Positions 1-8,973 of a stretch of DNA of 64,000 bases are shown here, piece after piece. The stretch spans positions 3,720,001-3,784,000 of the forward strand of contig JASGHP010000001.1 in assembly GCA_047602295.1 (NCBI GenBank), read 5' to 3'. Numbering within the stretch: the first letter of the stretch is position 1; the number at the start of each line of letters is the position of its first letter. The notes under the pieces are model-generated. The model searched no databases. It was not told the DNA's origin and was given only the letters and a program-made list of their open reading frames with translations. The position numbers and the translations under genes are program-made. This DNA is from JACMLD01 sp047602295. Its GTDB lineage: Bacteria; Bacteroidota; Bacteroidia; Chitinophagales; Chitinophagaceae.

Positions 1-49
1 TTACATACGTTTCTTCCCTTAATTGCTCCAGTAACGCTTCGCGGGTCAT
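1..49 (-). CDS. 5' end of a gene running off the window edge
   Basis: An ATG at 49 on the minus strand opens a frame that stays open to the window edge, giving MTREALLEQLREETYV. Short Bacteroidota SET-domain proteins often begin in a similar way, but sixteen residues cannot establish a family. The 230 bases between this start and the gene at 279 hold only AT-rich sequence and would carry the divergent promoters. Confidence 0.4.
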   Translation of the reverse strand, partial: MTREALLEQLREETYV

Positions 50-278
50 ATACAGTTAGTGTTAGTTGAAGTATAAAAATTTGAGGCAAATCTATTTAAA
101 ATAAAACAATTGTAATGTGGATTTCAGGCGATTGAAATTAAATCCGTTTTTAACATCGTAAGATAACATCACAAGCAAAATATATTCTTTTCAAATGCGT
201 TGATAAAAAGTCAAATCCCCAATAGGGTGTGTATAACTTTTCTTATTGAAAAATTGCATAAGTCAAAAATTTAGTTAC

Positions 279-1040
279 ATGAAAAAAATCCTTGTCTTTT
301 CTATTTTGCTGATGACGGCTGGTGCTGTTGTTGCACAAACAAAAACCACTAAGCCTGCTGCAAAGAAAACCGCTGCAACAAAGGGCAAAAGAGTTACCAA
401 AAAAGCAACTTCTGCTGTTAAAACAGAGTTTGATGAATTGGTTTGTTACGAAGACGGTCCTTGTACTTTTAGCATACACAAGGGTGATACATTGGTGTAC
501 GATGTATTTGCACCAGGCAAACAATATACCATGCTGGTAGTGCCTAATAAATTTGATGCAGGTGTGGTAGCAGATTTTAACTGGATGACGACTGGAAGCG
601 TTGCAAAAAAAGGCCACGTAACAATTGGTTCAAAAGCTTTGCAGAGTGGCAAAAGTTATTTGAGCACATTGCCAGAAGGTGAATTAAAACTTACAGATGC
701 ATCTGCGCTTTGGTTAGGAGCCGACAACTTTAAAGATCTGTCTGCCAAACAAACGCCAATAACATTTGATAACAACCAGCCTGAAACTTTTTTAAGCCCC
801 GACGAAGATGCCGTAAGTGCGCCGGTTAATTATAAGGGAAAAGATATTAGCCTGGAAGGATTTGCGATACAAACAAAAGCAGATGGAGAACCTAACAGAA
901 AAGAAATCTGGGTATTGAATGTATCCAGCAATTTGCTGATGTTTAAAATAAGCAGCGATAATTTTACCATGCAGTTAAAAGAAGTGCATGAGAGAAAAGT
1001 AGCAGCACCAGTAGCGGCTGCGCCAGCTAAAAAGAAATAA
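279..1040 (+). CDS. Exported hypothetical protein with Lys/Ala-rich ends
   Basis: Family not recognised. The ATG at 279 is preferred over one at 246 because it begins a clean Sec signal peptide (MKKILVFSILLMTAGAVVAQ, cleavage expected after AQ). The mature protein starts with about 30 residues made almost only of Lys, Ala and Thr, similar in composition to histone H1 tails, and ends in AAPVAAAPAKKK. The middle (roughly residues 45-235) is an ordinary mixed-composition domain with two nearby Cys (CYEDGPC). It is probably periplasmic or surface-located. It stands alone and is followed by a strong terminator hairpin. Function unknown. Confidence 0.8.
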   Translation: MKKILVFSILLMTAGAVVAQTKTTKPAAKKTAATKGKRVTKKATSAVKTEFDELVCYEDGPCTFSIHKGDTLVYDVFAPGKQYTMLVVPNKFDAGVVADFNWMTTGSVAKKGHVTIGSKALQSGKSYLSTLPEGELKLTDASALWLGADNFKDLSAKQTPITFDNNQPETFLSPDEDAVSAPVNYKGKDISLEGFAIQTKADGEPNRKEIWVLNVSSNLLMFKISSDNFTMQLKEVHERKVAAPVAAAPAKKK

Positions 1041-1060
1041 TTATACTAGTTATAATTGAT

Positions 1061-1090
1061 AAAAGGCCTGGTAAAAACCAGGCCTTTTTT
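1061..1090 (+). terminator. Rho-independent terminator
   Basis: The inverted repeat AAAGGCCTGG / CCAGGCCTTT with a short A-rich loop is followed by T residues. It lies 20 bases after the stop of the exported Lys/Ala-rich protein gene. Confidence 0.85.
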
Positions 1091-1158
1091 ATTGAATAAG
1101 CTTCTCCATTTGCTGAAAAGGGATATACACAGTTGGGCTGCTTTCACCAAATGTACTG

Positions 1159-1166
1159 TACTTTTG
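1159..1166 (+). promoter_or_regulatory. Putative Bacteroidota -7 box for the DinB-like gene
   Basis: TACTTTTG fits the Bacteroidota -7 consensus TAnnTTTG exactly and lies 42 bases before the ATG at 1209. No well-placed -33 TTTG is visible. The box lies inside the longer open frame that begins at 1056, which supports the later start at 1209. Confidence 0.45.
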
Positions 1167-1208
1167 CAATGTAACTTCTCTTATTGTTCAGATAAAACCA
1201 CCATTGCC

Positions 1209-1823
1209 ATGAGAAAAATATTTGCCATTGCAGGTTTGCTTGCATGTACTGCATTTTCACTTCCAACAAAAGATTATTCCATTACCGATGCCCAAAGAAA
1301 CTTTGCAGTAAAAGAATTCCAACGCACTAAAGAAAGATTTTTAAAAGATGTAAAAGGTCTTTCTGCAGATCAATTAAGTTTTAAGGCAGATACCGCTTAT
1401 TGGAGCATTGCTCAATGCATAGAGCATATTGCCCTTGCAGAAAACATGATTTGGCAATGGCAACAGATGACAGTAGCTCAGCCTGCTACTCCCGAAAAGG
1501 CAGGTGAAGTAAAAGTTACAGATGAGCAACTATTGAAAGGCATGGTAGATCGGAGCCAAAAATTTAAGGCCCCGGAAATGTTACAACCCGGAAGCAAATT
1601 TCCCAGCACTGAAGCTGCTATAAAATCTTATACAGCAAGGCGTGATTCCACCATTCAGTATATTAAAACAACCCAGGATGATTTAATGAATCATTTTACA
1701 ACGCATCCTGTAATGGGCACATTAAATACCTATCAATTATTACTGATGATTGCAGGTCATTCTGAAAGACATACATTACAAATTGAGGAAGTAAAGGCGA
1801 GTCCTGGTTTTCCCAAAAAATAA
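1209..1823 (+). CDS. Exported DinB-like (DinB_2) four-helix protein
   Basis: The 204-residue product begins with a hydrophobic signal segment (MRKIFAIAGLLACTAFS) and continues as a DinB/YfiT-type helical bundle. The metal-binding pattern of the family is visible: a His in WSIAQCIEHIALAE (about residue 73) and HSERH near the C-terminus, which would supply the other two His. Members bind divalent metals, and some are thiol-dependent S-transferases; the substrate here is unknown. The start at 1209 is chosen because it carries the signal peptide and lies downstream of a good -7 box. The export signal is less usual for this family, suggesting a periplasmic role. Confidence 0.8.
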   Translation: MRKIFAIAGLLACTAFSLPTKDYSITDAQRNFAVKEFQRTKERFLKDVKGLSADQLSFKADTAYWSIAQCIEHIALAENMIWQWQQMTVAQPATPEKAGEVKVTDEQLLKGMVDRSQKFKAPEMLQPGSKFPSTEAAIKSYTARRDSTIQYIKTTQDDLMNHFTTHPVMGTLNTYQLLLMIAGHSERHTLQIEEVKASPGFPKK

Positions 1824-1842
1824 TGAACCTGCACACTTTCAT

Positions 1843-1873
1843 AAGCCTGGAAAATTCTTCCAGGCTTTTTTTA
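1843..1873 (+). terminator. Rho-independent terminator
   Basis: AAGCCTGGAA and TTCCAGGCTT form a 10-bp stem around a short loop and are followed by T residues. It lies 20 bases after the DinB-like gene. Confidence 0.85.
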
Positions 1874-2047
1874 TGACTGAACGTATTGAAAAATATTGTA
1901 GAAAAAAATCCTTCCTCTAAAACAATTTAGTTTTATGCATTCATTTAGCGGGAAATTTAATACACTCTCACAATAGACGCAGACAGCATTCTTTTGGCAC
2001 GGGATTTCATTATAGTTTTTATTCTATTCACCCGAAAAACGAACTAT

Positions 2048-2563
2048 ATGGAAAACAAGCATATTGAAAACAATCAACAAAAAGCCATTGAAAAATTAAA
2101 GGAGCTGACCAGCTCAATTGATATGTGTATATTTTGTACAGGCGTAAAATCCAATGCCGGTGCTTCCTCCAGGCCAATGAGTACTGCAGGCGTGGATGAC
2201 AATGGTAATATTTGGTTTTTCAGCGACAAAAACAGCGAAAAGAACCAGGAGATAGCTAGTGATAGCAGGGTGCAACTCTTTTATTCTCATCCTGGCAAAA
2301 GCAGCTATATGGTGATTGATGGCACAGCAACCATTTCTTTTGACAAACAAAAAATTGATTCCTTATGGACGCCGCTTGCAAAAACATGGTTTAAAGAAGG
2401 CAAAGACGATCCAAACATTTCGCTGATTAAAGTAAGCAATGTAAACGCACATTATTGGGATACGAAAGGTAACAGGATGGTGAATTTCTTAAAGATTATT
2501 GTATCTGCAGCCACTGGAAAAACACTCATAGAAGCAGAAGAAGGAAACCTTAATGTACACTAA
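2048..2563 (+). CDS. Pyridoxamine 5'-phosphate oxidase-family (general stress 26-like) protein
   Basis: A 171-residue protein of the split-barrel flavin-binding fold. Typical segments are the substrate/flavin strand SRPMSTAGVDDNGNIWFF, the stretch VQLFYSHPGKSSYMVIDGTA and the C-terminal WDTKGNRMVNFLK, all as in general stress protein 26 relatives. It probably binds FMN or F420-like cofactors in the cytoplasm; a PdxH role in vitamin B6 synthesis is unlikely because the typical PdxH tail is absent. The ATG at 2048 is preferred to an upstream start at 1994, which adds an atypical hydrophobic stretch. It converges on the lipid kinase gene. Confidence 0.85.
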   Translation: MENKHIENNQQKAIEKLKELTSSIDMCIFCTGVKSNAGASSRPMSTAGVDDNGNIWFFSDKNSEKNQEIASDSRVQLFYSHPGKSSYMVIDGTATISFDKQKIDSLWTPLAKTWFKEGKDDPNISLIKVSNVNAHYWDTKGNRMVNFLKIIVSAATGKTLIEAEEGNLNVH

Positions 2564-2567
2564 ATTG

Positions 2568-2601
2568 AAAAGCGCTGCCAGCTTAAGGTGGCGCTTTTAT
2601 T
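2568..2601. terminator. Bidirectional terminator between convergent genes
   Basis: AAAAGCGC and GGCGCTTTT arms with a GC-rich centre and A/T tracts on both sides. The hairpin sits between the stop of the PNPOx-family gene and the stop of the lipid kinase gene, so it can serve both. Confidence 0.75.
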
Positions 2602-3463
2602 TTATCACTAGTATGGCGTTTGCAATAAGAGAAGCTTCAACATTATTCACCTTCCCAAAATATTCTCCATCCACCTGGAAATGTACTTTTTTACGTGAAT
2701 GAATTTTTACAGACTGCGCCTGGAAAAGTTCAGTTTTTGTTTTGTCGTATGGTTTGTGAGAGAACATCATTTTAAAAATTTCAGAGAAAGATATCTTTTT
2801 AATGATTACAATTTCGAACAAATCATCATCCAACCTGCCAAGTGGATTTATAATGGCACCACTGCCATAACGGGTAGCATTTGCAATTACAATCATAGCT
2901 GCATCTCTTCTTATGTGGTTGTCATCAATCCTCATGGTAGCCTGCATCAGTGAATGTTTCCATAACACCCGCCATGCAGCTTTTACATAACCCAACATAC
3001 CACGACGTTTTTCAGCCTCAAAAATTTTTATAACGGAAGCATTGAAGCCTAAGTCGCTTAAATGCACACATAAATTGTTGTTTATTTTTACAAGATGTAT
3101 CCGTTGTGTATCTTCTTTTAAAATATGCTCTAATGCTGCTTGTACAGTAAGAGGCACGCCCAGCTCTTTTGCCAACCCATTAGCCGAGCCAGCCGGCAAA
3201 ATACCTAAAACAATATTCGTATGAACAATACATTCCGCTACCAGTTTTATTGTGCCATCTCCACCCACAGCAATAACCTTATCTGGGTTTGCAGCGCTTA
3301 TTTTATCTTTAACATTAGCAACGCTTGAATACTGAGTTAGAAGAAATTTTTCAATAGAGTGGGGGCTTGAAAAGAAAAAGTTATCAATCGCTGTAGGCCA
3401 ATCAATATTATGATTGCCTGAACCGGGGTTAATGATGAATAGTAGTTTCTGAGGTTGCTGCAT
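2597..3463 (-). CDS. Diacylglycerol/lipid kinase family protein (YegS/BmrU type)
   Basis: This 288-residue protein has the DAGK catalytic domain signature: NPGSG at residues 12-16, the nucleotide-binding GGDGT at 67-71 and LPAGSANGLAKELG around 89-102. The C-terminal beta-sandwich typical of YegS/BmrU kinases follows. Such enzymes use ATP to phosphorylate diacylglycerol or related lipids at the inner face of the cytoplasmic membrane. It is divergent, by 56 bases, from an App1-type phosphatase that would remove the same phosphate. The lipid substrate cannot be deduced from sequence. Confidence 0.9.
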   Translation of the reverse strand: MQQPQKLLFIINPGSGNHNIDWPTAIDNFFFSSPHSIEKFLLTQYSSVANVKDKISAANPDKVIAVGGDGTIKLVAECIVHTNIVLGILPAGSANGLAKELGVPLTVQAALEHILKEDTQRIHLVKINNNLCVHLSDLGFNASVIKIFEAEKRRGMLGYVKAAWRVLWKHSLMQATMRIDDNHIRRDAAMIVIANATRYGSGAIINPLGRLDDDLFEIVIIKKISFSEIFKMMFSHKPYDKTKTELFQAQSVKIHSRKKVHFQVDGEYFGKVNNVEASLIANAILVIK

Positions 3464-3519
3464 ACTGGCGCGGTACTTGTTTGTTGTATAGCGTACTCAT
3501 ATAAAAATATACCAAAAAA

Positions 3520-4503
3520 TTGCCAAAGGCATCCAACAATAAAAAGTTTGTAAAAATTTACCATGGCTATGGGCATACGCACGACTTGTTGTTGTATGGA
3601 CACGTGTTTAACCGTAGGCCGGTCAGGAGAAAAAAATATAGCCCATACATTCTTCCCAACCTGATTTATTTGTTGCGGCTTTTTTTTGTAAAACCAGTGG
3701 CGCATGCACCTGTTACATTACAATGGCAAAACCGGCACTTGCACAATACAACAGAAACTGATGGGTTCATAAAATTTGAATGGGATGCAGAGCAGTCTGT
3801 ACCTGCAGGCTGGCACCCGGTTACTGTAACTTATAAAACTGACGAGGAAGAATCTGTTGGAAATGGAGAATTGTTTGTGCCACATAAAACACAATACGGT
3901 TTTATTTCTGACATAGACGACACAATAATGGTATCTCACTCGGCAACCGTTTTCAAAAGGTTGAGAATATTATTCACTACCAATCCACGTACAAGAAAAA
4001 TATTTCCCGGCGTGCAGTCGCATTATCATTTGCTTTCTACATCTGGTACCACAGCAGATGCGCCCAATCCTTTTTTTTATGTATCAAGCAGCGAGTGGAA
4101 CCTGTACGATTACCTGGAAGATTTTTTCAGTTTTAATAAACTGCCGCGTGGTGCATTTTTATTAAACCATGTAAAGCAGTGGAAAGAGTTGTTAAAAACC
4201 GGTAAAACAAAGCACGAAGGAAAACTTATTCGCGTAACCAGGATATTGCAGGCTTTCCCACACCAGCAATTTATTTTAATTGGCGACAATACGCAAAGGG
4301 ATCCTGTTATTTACAAAGCAATAGCAGAAAAATATCCTGGTCGCATTCATGCAGTGTATATTCGAAATGTATTGCAAACGCATAAAACTGATACAGCTTT
4401 GCTACTTCAACAATTACAAAAAGATACAGGCATTCATACATGTCTTTTTAATGATAGCGAGGAAGCCATTGCACACTCCAGGGCAATTGGGTTAATAAGG
4501 TGA
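3520..4503 (+). CDS. App1-family phosphatidate phosphatase (DUF2183)
   Basis: A 327-residue protein with the App1 catalytic domain. The HAD-like nucleophile motif DIDDT is at residues 131-135, followed by the downstream Ser/Lys/Asp landmarks YVSSSEWNLYDYL, RVTRILQ and LIGDNTQRDP. Yeast App1 converts phosphatidate to diacylglycerol. The N-terminal motif VKIYHGYGHTHDLLLYGHVF is usual for bacterial members. No in-frame ATG precedes the domain; a stop lies at 3502-3504, so TTG at 3520 is the only convincing start. The neighbouring lipid kinase catalyses the opposite step. A DUF1345 membrane protein and a DUF5995 protein follow on the same strand. Confidence 0.85.
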   Translation: MPKASNNKKFVKIYHGYGHTHDLLLYGHVFNRRPVRRKKYSPYILPNLIYLLRLFFVKPVAHAPVTLQWQNRHLHNTTETDGFIKFEWDAEQSVPAGWHPVTVTYKTDEEESVGNGELFVPHKTQYGFISDIDDTIMVSHSATVFKRLRILFTTNPRTRKIFPGVQSHYHLLSTSGTTADAPNPFFYVSSSEWNLYDYLEDFFSFNKLPRGAFLLNHVKQWKELLKTGKTKHEGKLIRVTRILQAFPHQQFILIGDNTQRDPVIYKAIAEKYPGRIHAVYIRNVLQTHKTDTALLLQQLQKDTGIHTCLFNDSEEAIAHSRAIGLIR

Positions 4504-4567
4504 TTATCACAATAACAACCATTTTACAACATAAAGTTTATCTTTCAGTATAAAATAAAAGCTGCCT

Positions 4568-5257
4568 ATGCCCGAACTACCCGGACAAAAACATCCTATC
4601 AATATTTTCCTTCGTTTAAGGCCCATACATCGTTTGCTGTTTGGATTTTCAGCAATGCTTATTACGTATCTGCTCACACGTCACATCATTTACAATCCAT
4701 TGGTAATGCTAATGGTTTTGTGGGATGTATTTTGCGTAACTATATTAACAGCAATATGGATTGTGTTCTTCACATGTTCTCCGGCATTGATGCGAAAAAT
4801 TGCCAGCAAAGAAGACGGTAGCAGGTTATTTGTATTTCTTATTGTATTGATTTCATCTATGGCCAGTATGGTGACTGTATTGTTTTTAATCTTAGGAAAA
4901 AATAATACACCCCACGAAGGTTGGTATATTGCTATAGCTATTGCAGGCATGTTACTTTCCTGGATAATGGTGCATAGCACATTTTGCTTTCATTATGCTT
5001 ATATGTATTATGGAAATGATGATGAAAAACCGGAAGTGCATGCAGAAGGATTGGATTTCCCTTCTGAAAAAGCCCCGGATTACCTCGACTTTGCCTATTT
5101 CTCTTTTGTTATTGGTATGACCTTCCAGGTTTCTGACGTAGTGATAACTTCAAGAGATATCAGGCGGCAGGTATTGGTGCATGGCCTTTTGGCTTTTATA
5201 TTGAACACATTTGTGGTGGCTCTTACTGTAAACCTGATAGCGGGTTTAAAAAGTTAA
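4568..5257 (+). CDS. DUF1345 integral membrane protein
   Basis: A 229-residue protein with about five to six hydrophobic segments. It carries the DUF1345 hallmark region: FHYAYMYYG, then DFPSEKAPDYLDFAYFSFVIGMTFQ..SDV and a final helix. Function is unknown. It lies 65 bases after the App1 phosphatase gene and 19 bases before the DUF5995 gene on the same strand, so the three are probably co-transcribed, which hints at a membrane-lipid related role (inference). Confidence 0.85.
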   Translation: MPELPGQKHPINIFLRLRPIHRLLFGFSAMLITYLLTRHIIYNPLVMLMVLWDVFCVTILTAIWIVFFTCSPALMRKIASKEDGSRLFVFLIVLISSMASMVTVLFLILGKNNTPHEGWYIAIAIAGMLLSWIMVHSTFCFHYAYMYYGNDDEKPEVHAEGLDFPSEKAPDYLDFAYFSFVIGMTFQVSDVVITSRDIRRQVLVHGLLAFILNTFVVALTVNLIAGLKS

Positions 5258-5275
5258 ACTTAAAGAACAAAAAGC

Positions 5276-6025
5276 ATGTTGCAGATACAAACCATACAAG
5301 GCGTAATTGACAATCTTGATATCATTATAGACTGGAGCAAAAACCATCAAAGCCCTATGGGATATTTTGCAACGCTCTATAGACGCATGACTGTTGCTGT
5401 GAAAGATGGTATACAAAATAATCTTTTTGAGGATGCACAGCGAATGGAACGGCTTGATATTGTATTTGCTACCCGCTACCTGGAAGCATGGGAAGCCTTT
5501 ATCCATCAACAACGCTGCAGCAATGCATGGTACACTACATTTGAAGCTTGCAAAAACGATGAGTTGGTTGTATTGCAACATTTGATTGTCGGTGTAAACG
5601 CACATATCAATTTAAATCTCGGCATAGCTGCTGCAAATATTGCACCCGGAGACAAAGTATTTGCGCTTCAAAACGATTTTGCGAAGATCAATGATATCAT
5701 TTCTTCATTAATGCAATCAGTAGAAAATTCCCTGGCGAAAATATGGCCGCCATTATTGTTGATTGAAAACATAGCAGGGCAACAACAGGATGTGATACTA
5801 AACTTTAGTATTGAAAGCGCAAGAAAAACAGCGTGGGCCAATGCTGTGGCACTTGCTTTTTTGCAGGGCGATGTAAGAAATACACATATCAATACTATTG
5901 ACGCAGCAGTGGTTACTATTGCTAACCGGGTTATCAATCCTGGTTTAATAACAGCAGGTATGTTAAAAGCCGTTAGGCTAATGGAAGATAAAAATGTTGC
6001 CAATAATATTAAGCTGCTGCAATAA
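5276..6025 (+). CDS. DUF5995 family protein
   Basis: A 249-residue, mostly helical soluble protein. Typical features of DUF5995 proteins are MGYFATLYRRMT near residue 30, HLIVGVNAHINLNLGIAAA around 105-120 and the later ARKTAWANAVALAF. No catalytic mechanism is known. It starts 19 bases after the DUF1345 gene and is probably the last gene of the App1-DUF1345-DUF5995 unit. Confidence 0.75.
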   Translation: MLQIQTIQGVIDNLDIIIDWSKNHQSPMGYFATLYRRMTVAVKDGIQNNLFEDAQRMERLDIVFATRYLEAWEAFIHQQRCSNAWYTTFEACKNDELVVLQHLIVGVNAHINLNLGIAAANIAPGDKVFALQNDFAKINDIISSLMQSVENSLAKIWPPLLLIENIAGQQQDVILNFSIESARKTAWANAVALAFLQGDVRNTHINTIDAAVVTIANRVINPGLITAGMLKAVRLMEDKNVANNIKLLQ

Positions 6026-6159
6026 AAGTTTGGGCGATAAGCTTTATCTTCTTTATAAACAGAATATATAATCGTTCAATAGCACTATAAAAGCTGAAGT
6101 GTGCGACGCAACGATGCTTAATAGTGATTTCACTGCTGGTTACAACAAAAAAAATAATT

Positions 6160-7893
6160 ATGAAAACACAGACTTCTTTATACGACCCAATAAAATATAA
6201 AACACCAACAGGAACACAGTTAAACTGCAAGGGATGGATACAAGAAGCAGCATTGCGTATGTTGCTTAACAATTTAAATCCTGCTGTGGCAGAACGCCCC
6301 GATGATTTAATTGTATATGGTGGCAGGGGAAAAGCTGCCCGCAATTTTGAAGCATTAGACAATATCATTAAAGCTTTAAAAGTATTGGAAGAAGATGAAA
6401 CCCTTTTGATACAAAGTGGCAAACCGGTAGGCATTTTAAAAACACATAAAGATGCGCCGAGAATTTTACTCAGCAATTCTCAACTGGTGCCTAACTGGGC
6501 TAACTGGCAGCATTTTGATGAACTAGAGAAGAAAGGATTGATGATGTATGGCCAGATGACGGCAGGTAGCTGGATATACATCGGCAGCCAGGGCATTGTG
6601 CAAGGCACTTATGAAACATACGCCGCATTAGCGGATAAACATTTTGCATACAATGGCGTCGGAAGTTTGAAAGGTACTTTAAATGTAACAGCAGGATTAG
6701 GAGGCATGGGTGGCGCACAGCCGCTGGCTATTACCATGAATGGAGGAGTAGCATTAATAGCAGAAGTGGAGCAATGGCGTATAGACAAGCGCATTGAAAC
6801 CCGTTATTTGGATGAGAAGTTTACCAATATAGATGCAGCCATAAATGCTGCAGTACAATACAAAGCTTCTGGTGAGGCGAAAAGCATTGGGGTATTGTGC
6901 AATGCGGTTGAATTGTTGCAAAAACTGGTAGAACGCAATATTATACCTGATACACTTACAGACCAAACCTCAGCACATGATCCGTTGGTTGGTTATGTTC
7001 CGCACACGTTGAATAATGAAGAAGCTGCCCAACTTCGTTTATCCAATCCTGGTAGATACACTGAGTTGGCTTATGAGAGTATGTACCTGCACGTGCAATT
7101 GATGCTGCAATTGATGGACAAAGGTGCGATCACTTTCGATTATGGAAATAATATAAGAGCACGTGCGCAGGAGTACGAACAAAAGCAGGCTGCTGCTCAG
7201 CATACTGGCGCTGTTTTGCCATATCCATTAAACCGTTCTTTTGATTTTAAAGGCTTTGTTCCTAATTATATCCGACCCTTGTTTTGCCTGGGCAAAGGAC
7301 CATTTCGTTGGGCTGCACTTAGCGGAGATCCGGCAGATATAGCTGCAACAGATGAGGTTATTGCCAACATGTTCCCGGAAAATGCATCCTTACAACGCTG
7401 GTTGAAACTGGCTAAGGAACGCATCGCATTCCAGGGATTGCCTGCACGCATCTGCTGGTTGGGACAGGGAGAACGTGAAAAAGCCGGATTGGCATTTAAT
7501 GAACTGGTGCGGAGTGGTAAAGTAAAAGCACCTATTGTTATAGGCAGAGATCATTTGGATACAGGCTCAGTAGCCAGCCCTAACCGTGAGACTGAAGGCA
7601 TGCTTGATGGAAGTGATGCCGTAGCCGACTGGCCATTATTAAATGCATTGGTAAATACCGCAGGTGGCGCCAGTTGGGTTTCATTGCACCACGGCGGTGG
7701 CGTTGGTATGGGTTATAGCATACATGCCGGAATGGTAATTATTGCTGATGGCACAGATGCTGCTGCGCTAAGGCTAAGCAGGGTTTTGCGCAATGATCCT
7801 GGTATGGGTGTAATAAGACATGCAGATTCAGGTTACGAGCTTGCCAAAGAAACGGCAGTAAAAAATGGATTGAACCTGGACAGCCGCTTATAA
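6160..7893 (+). CDS. hutU: Urocanate hydratase
   Basis: Urocanase (EC 4.2.1.49) hydrates urocanate to imidazolone propionate in the histidine degradation pathway and uses tightly bound NAD+ as electrophile. The 577-residue length fits the family. Visible landmarks are YGGRGKAARN near the N-terminus, the NAD-binding GLGGMGGAQPLA around residue 175 and the active-site region LPARICWLGQGER near residue 430. ATG at 6160 matches the family N-terminus better than the upstream start at 6124. No hutH, hutI, hutG or ftcD lies in the window, so the gene is separated from the rest of the pathway here. Confidence 0.95.
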   Translation: MKTQTSLYDPIKYKTPTGTQLNCKGWIQEAALRMLLNNLNPAVAERPDDLIVYGGRGKAARNFEALDNIIKALKVLEEDETLLIQSGKPVGILKTHKDAPRILLSNSQLVPNWANWQHFDELEKKGLMMYGQMTAGSWIYIGSQGIVQGTYETYAALADKHFAYNGVGSLKGTLNVTAGLGGMGGAQPLAITMNGGVALIAEVEQWRIDKRIETRYLDEKFTNIDAAINAAVQYKASGEAKSIGVLCNAVELLQKLVERNIIPDTLTDQTSAHDPLVGYVPHTLNNEEAAQLRLSNPGRYTELAYESMYLHVQLMLQLMDKGAITFDYGNNIRARAQEYEQKQAAAQHTGAVLPYPLNRSFDFKGFVPNYIRPLFCLGKGPFRWAALSGDPADIAATDEVIANMFPENASLQRWLKLAKERIAFQGLPARICWLGQGEREKAGLAFNELVRSGKVKAPIVIGRDHLDTGSVASPNRETEGMLDGSDAVADWPLLNALVNTAGGASWVSLHHGGGVGMGYSIHAGMVIIADGTDAAALRLSRVLRNDPGMGVIRHADSGYELAKETAVKNGLNLDSRL

Positions 7894-7993
7894 ATCTTGT
7901 ACTATAACGCATGATTTTACTGGATTACCCCTGCTGCATACTAAAACAATCCTTTAGGTCGTTCTAGGTGTATCAAACCTGCTACCTAATGCT

Positions 7994-8473
7994 ATGAAAT
8001 TAAATCAGCCTTCCGCACCTTGTCATTATTGTGCTGAAAACATGCCTGGATTAATGCTTCACATTTTGCAAGACGGTGCGCATTACCTGTTATGCAATGA
8101 TTGCGGCAATCAGTTAAAAGACATGATAGCAAAGTCTACAAAACCAACAGTAGATTTATATTTTTCGCTCATAAAAAAAGGCATTCCAGCTCATTTGGAA
8201 AAATTCAGCGGACAACCAATTACAAACATCCACATAACAAAAGCCAGCCTGAAAATTGCCATTACAAACAACATATTGCTGCAGGATTCCCATAAAGCTT
8301 TAACAGAATTAATCAATACTTTTCATTCTTTTAAAAAAGAAATGCTCACCATAAAAGTGCCGCATATTTTGGTAACAGATCACTTACAACAAGTTACGTC
8401 TTATATAACGGCTATGATCAAACTAAGACAGTTAGGATGGATGGCTCCGGGAAACAATCAATATTTTGCCTGA
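7994..8473 (+). CDS. Hypothetical protein with a Cys4 zinc-ribbon-like N-terminus
   Basis: Family not recognised. The 159-residue product has two CxxC pairs near its N-terminus (CHYC at about 10-13 and CNDC at about 35-38), a spacing compatible with one zinc site. The remainder is helical, with an amphipathic stretch DSHKALTELINTFHSFKKEM. It is probably cytoplasmic. It is a single gene between hutU and two minus-strand genes. Confidence 0.65.
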   Translation: MKLNQPSAPCHYCAENMPGLMLHILQDGAHYLLCNDCGNQLKDMIAKSTKPTVDLYFSLIKKGIPAHLEKFSGQPITNIHITKASLKIAITNNILLQDSHKALTELINTFHSFKKEMLTIKVPHILVTDHLQQVTSYITAMIKLRQLGWMAPGNNQYFA

Positions 8474-8532
8474 ATTTATTTCAATTAAAAACCGTTAAAA
8501 AAACACCCGGGAGCAATTAATGTATTACCGCA

Positions 8533-8946
8533 TTAATGTTTTATCATAGCTGTAGGTGGATTTTTTCTTAATGCTGGCGGGCTTAGGCTCAAGCCAGAAC
8601 TTGTACTGGCAATACTTCCATCTCCCGATTGTTTTTTTTCTTTTGCAACCAGCACATCATAACTTTTCTTTTGTTCATTTAGCTGCTTTACCGAAAAATC
8701 GTAAGCAGCAATCACTTCTTTTTTATAAGCCGGATCAGAAAACTCAGCCGGGTTGCGCTGAATATATGCAAACAAATATACCGATGCATAAACCCAGTTA
8801 TAATCAGTATAATTTTTATACCCGTTTGCATACAATACTTCACTTGACAGATTTTGTCCACGCAATTGAAAAGTAAATAACAATGCCGTACAGCATAATA
8901 TCGCAAAAAAGCCAGTCTTAATATGGCTTTGCATGTTCTTTTTCAT
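8533..8946 (-). CDS. Exported hypothetical protein
   Basis: A 137-residue protein with a Sec signal peptide (hydrophobic run FFAILCCTALLFTFQ, then LRGQ). The mature part contains tyrosine-rich helices (YANGYKNYTDYNWVYASVYLFAY) that resemble a TPR-like start, and a Ser/Pro-rich C-terminus. No family assigned. It follows a minus-strand membrane protein gene by 27 bases, so the two are likely co-transcribed. Confidence 0.65.
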   Translation of the reverse strand: MKKNMQSHIKTGFFAILCCTALLFTFQLRGQNLSSEVLYANGYKNYTDYNWVYASVYLFAYIQRNPAEFSDPAYKKEVIAAYDFSVKQLNEQKKSYDVLVAKEKKQSGDGSIASTSSGLSLSPPALRKNPPTAMIKH

Positions 8947-8973
8947 TTGATAAAATTTAGGTAATTGAATAAA

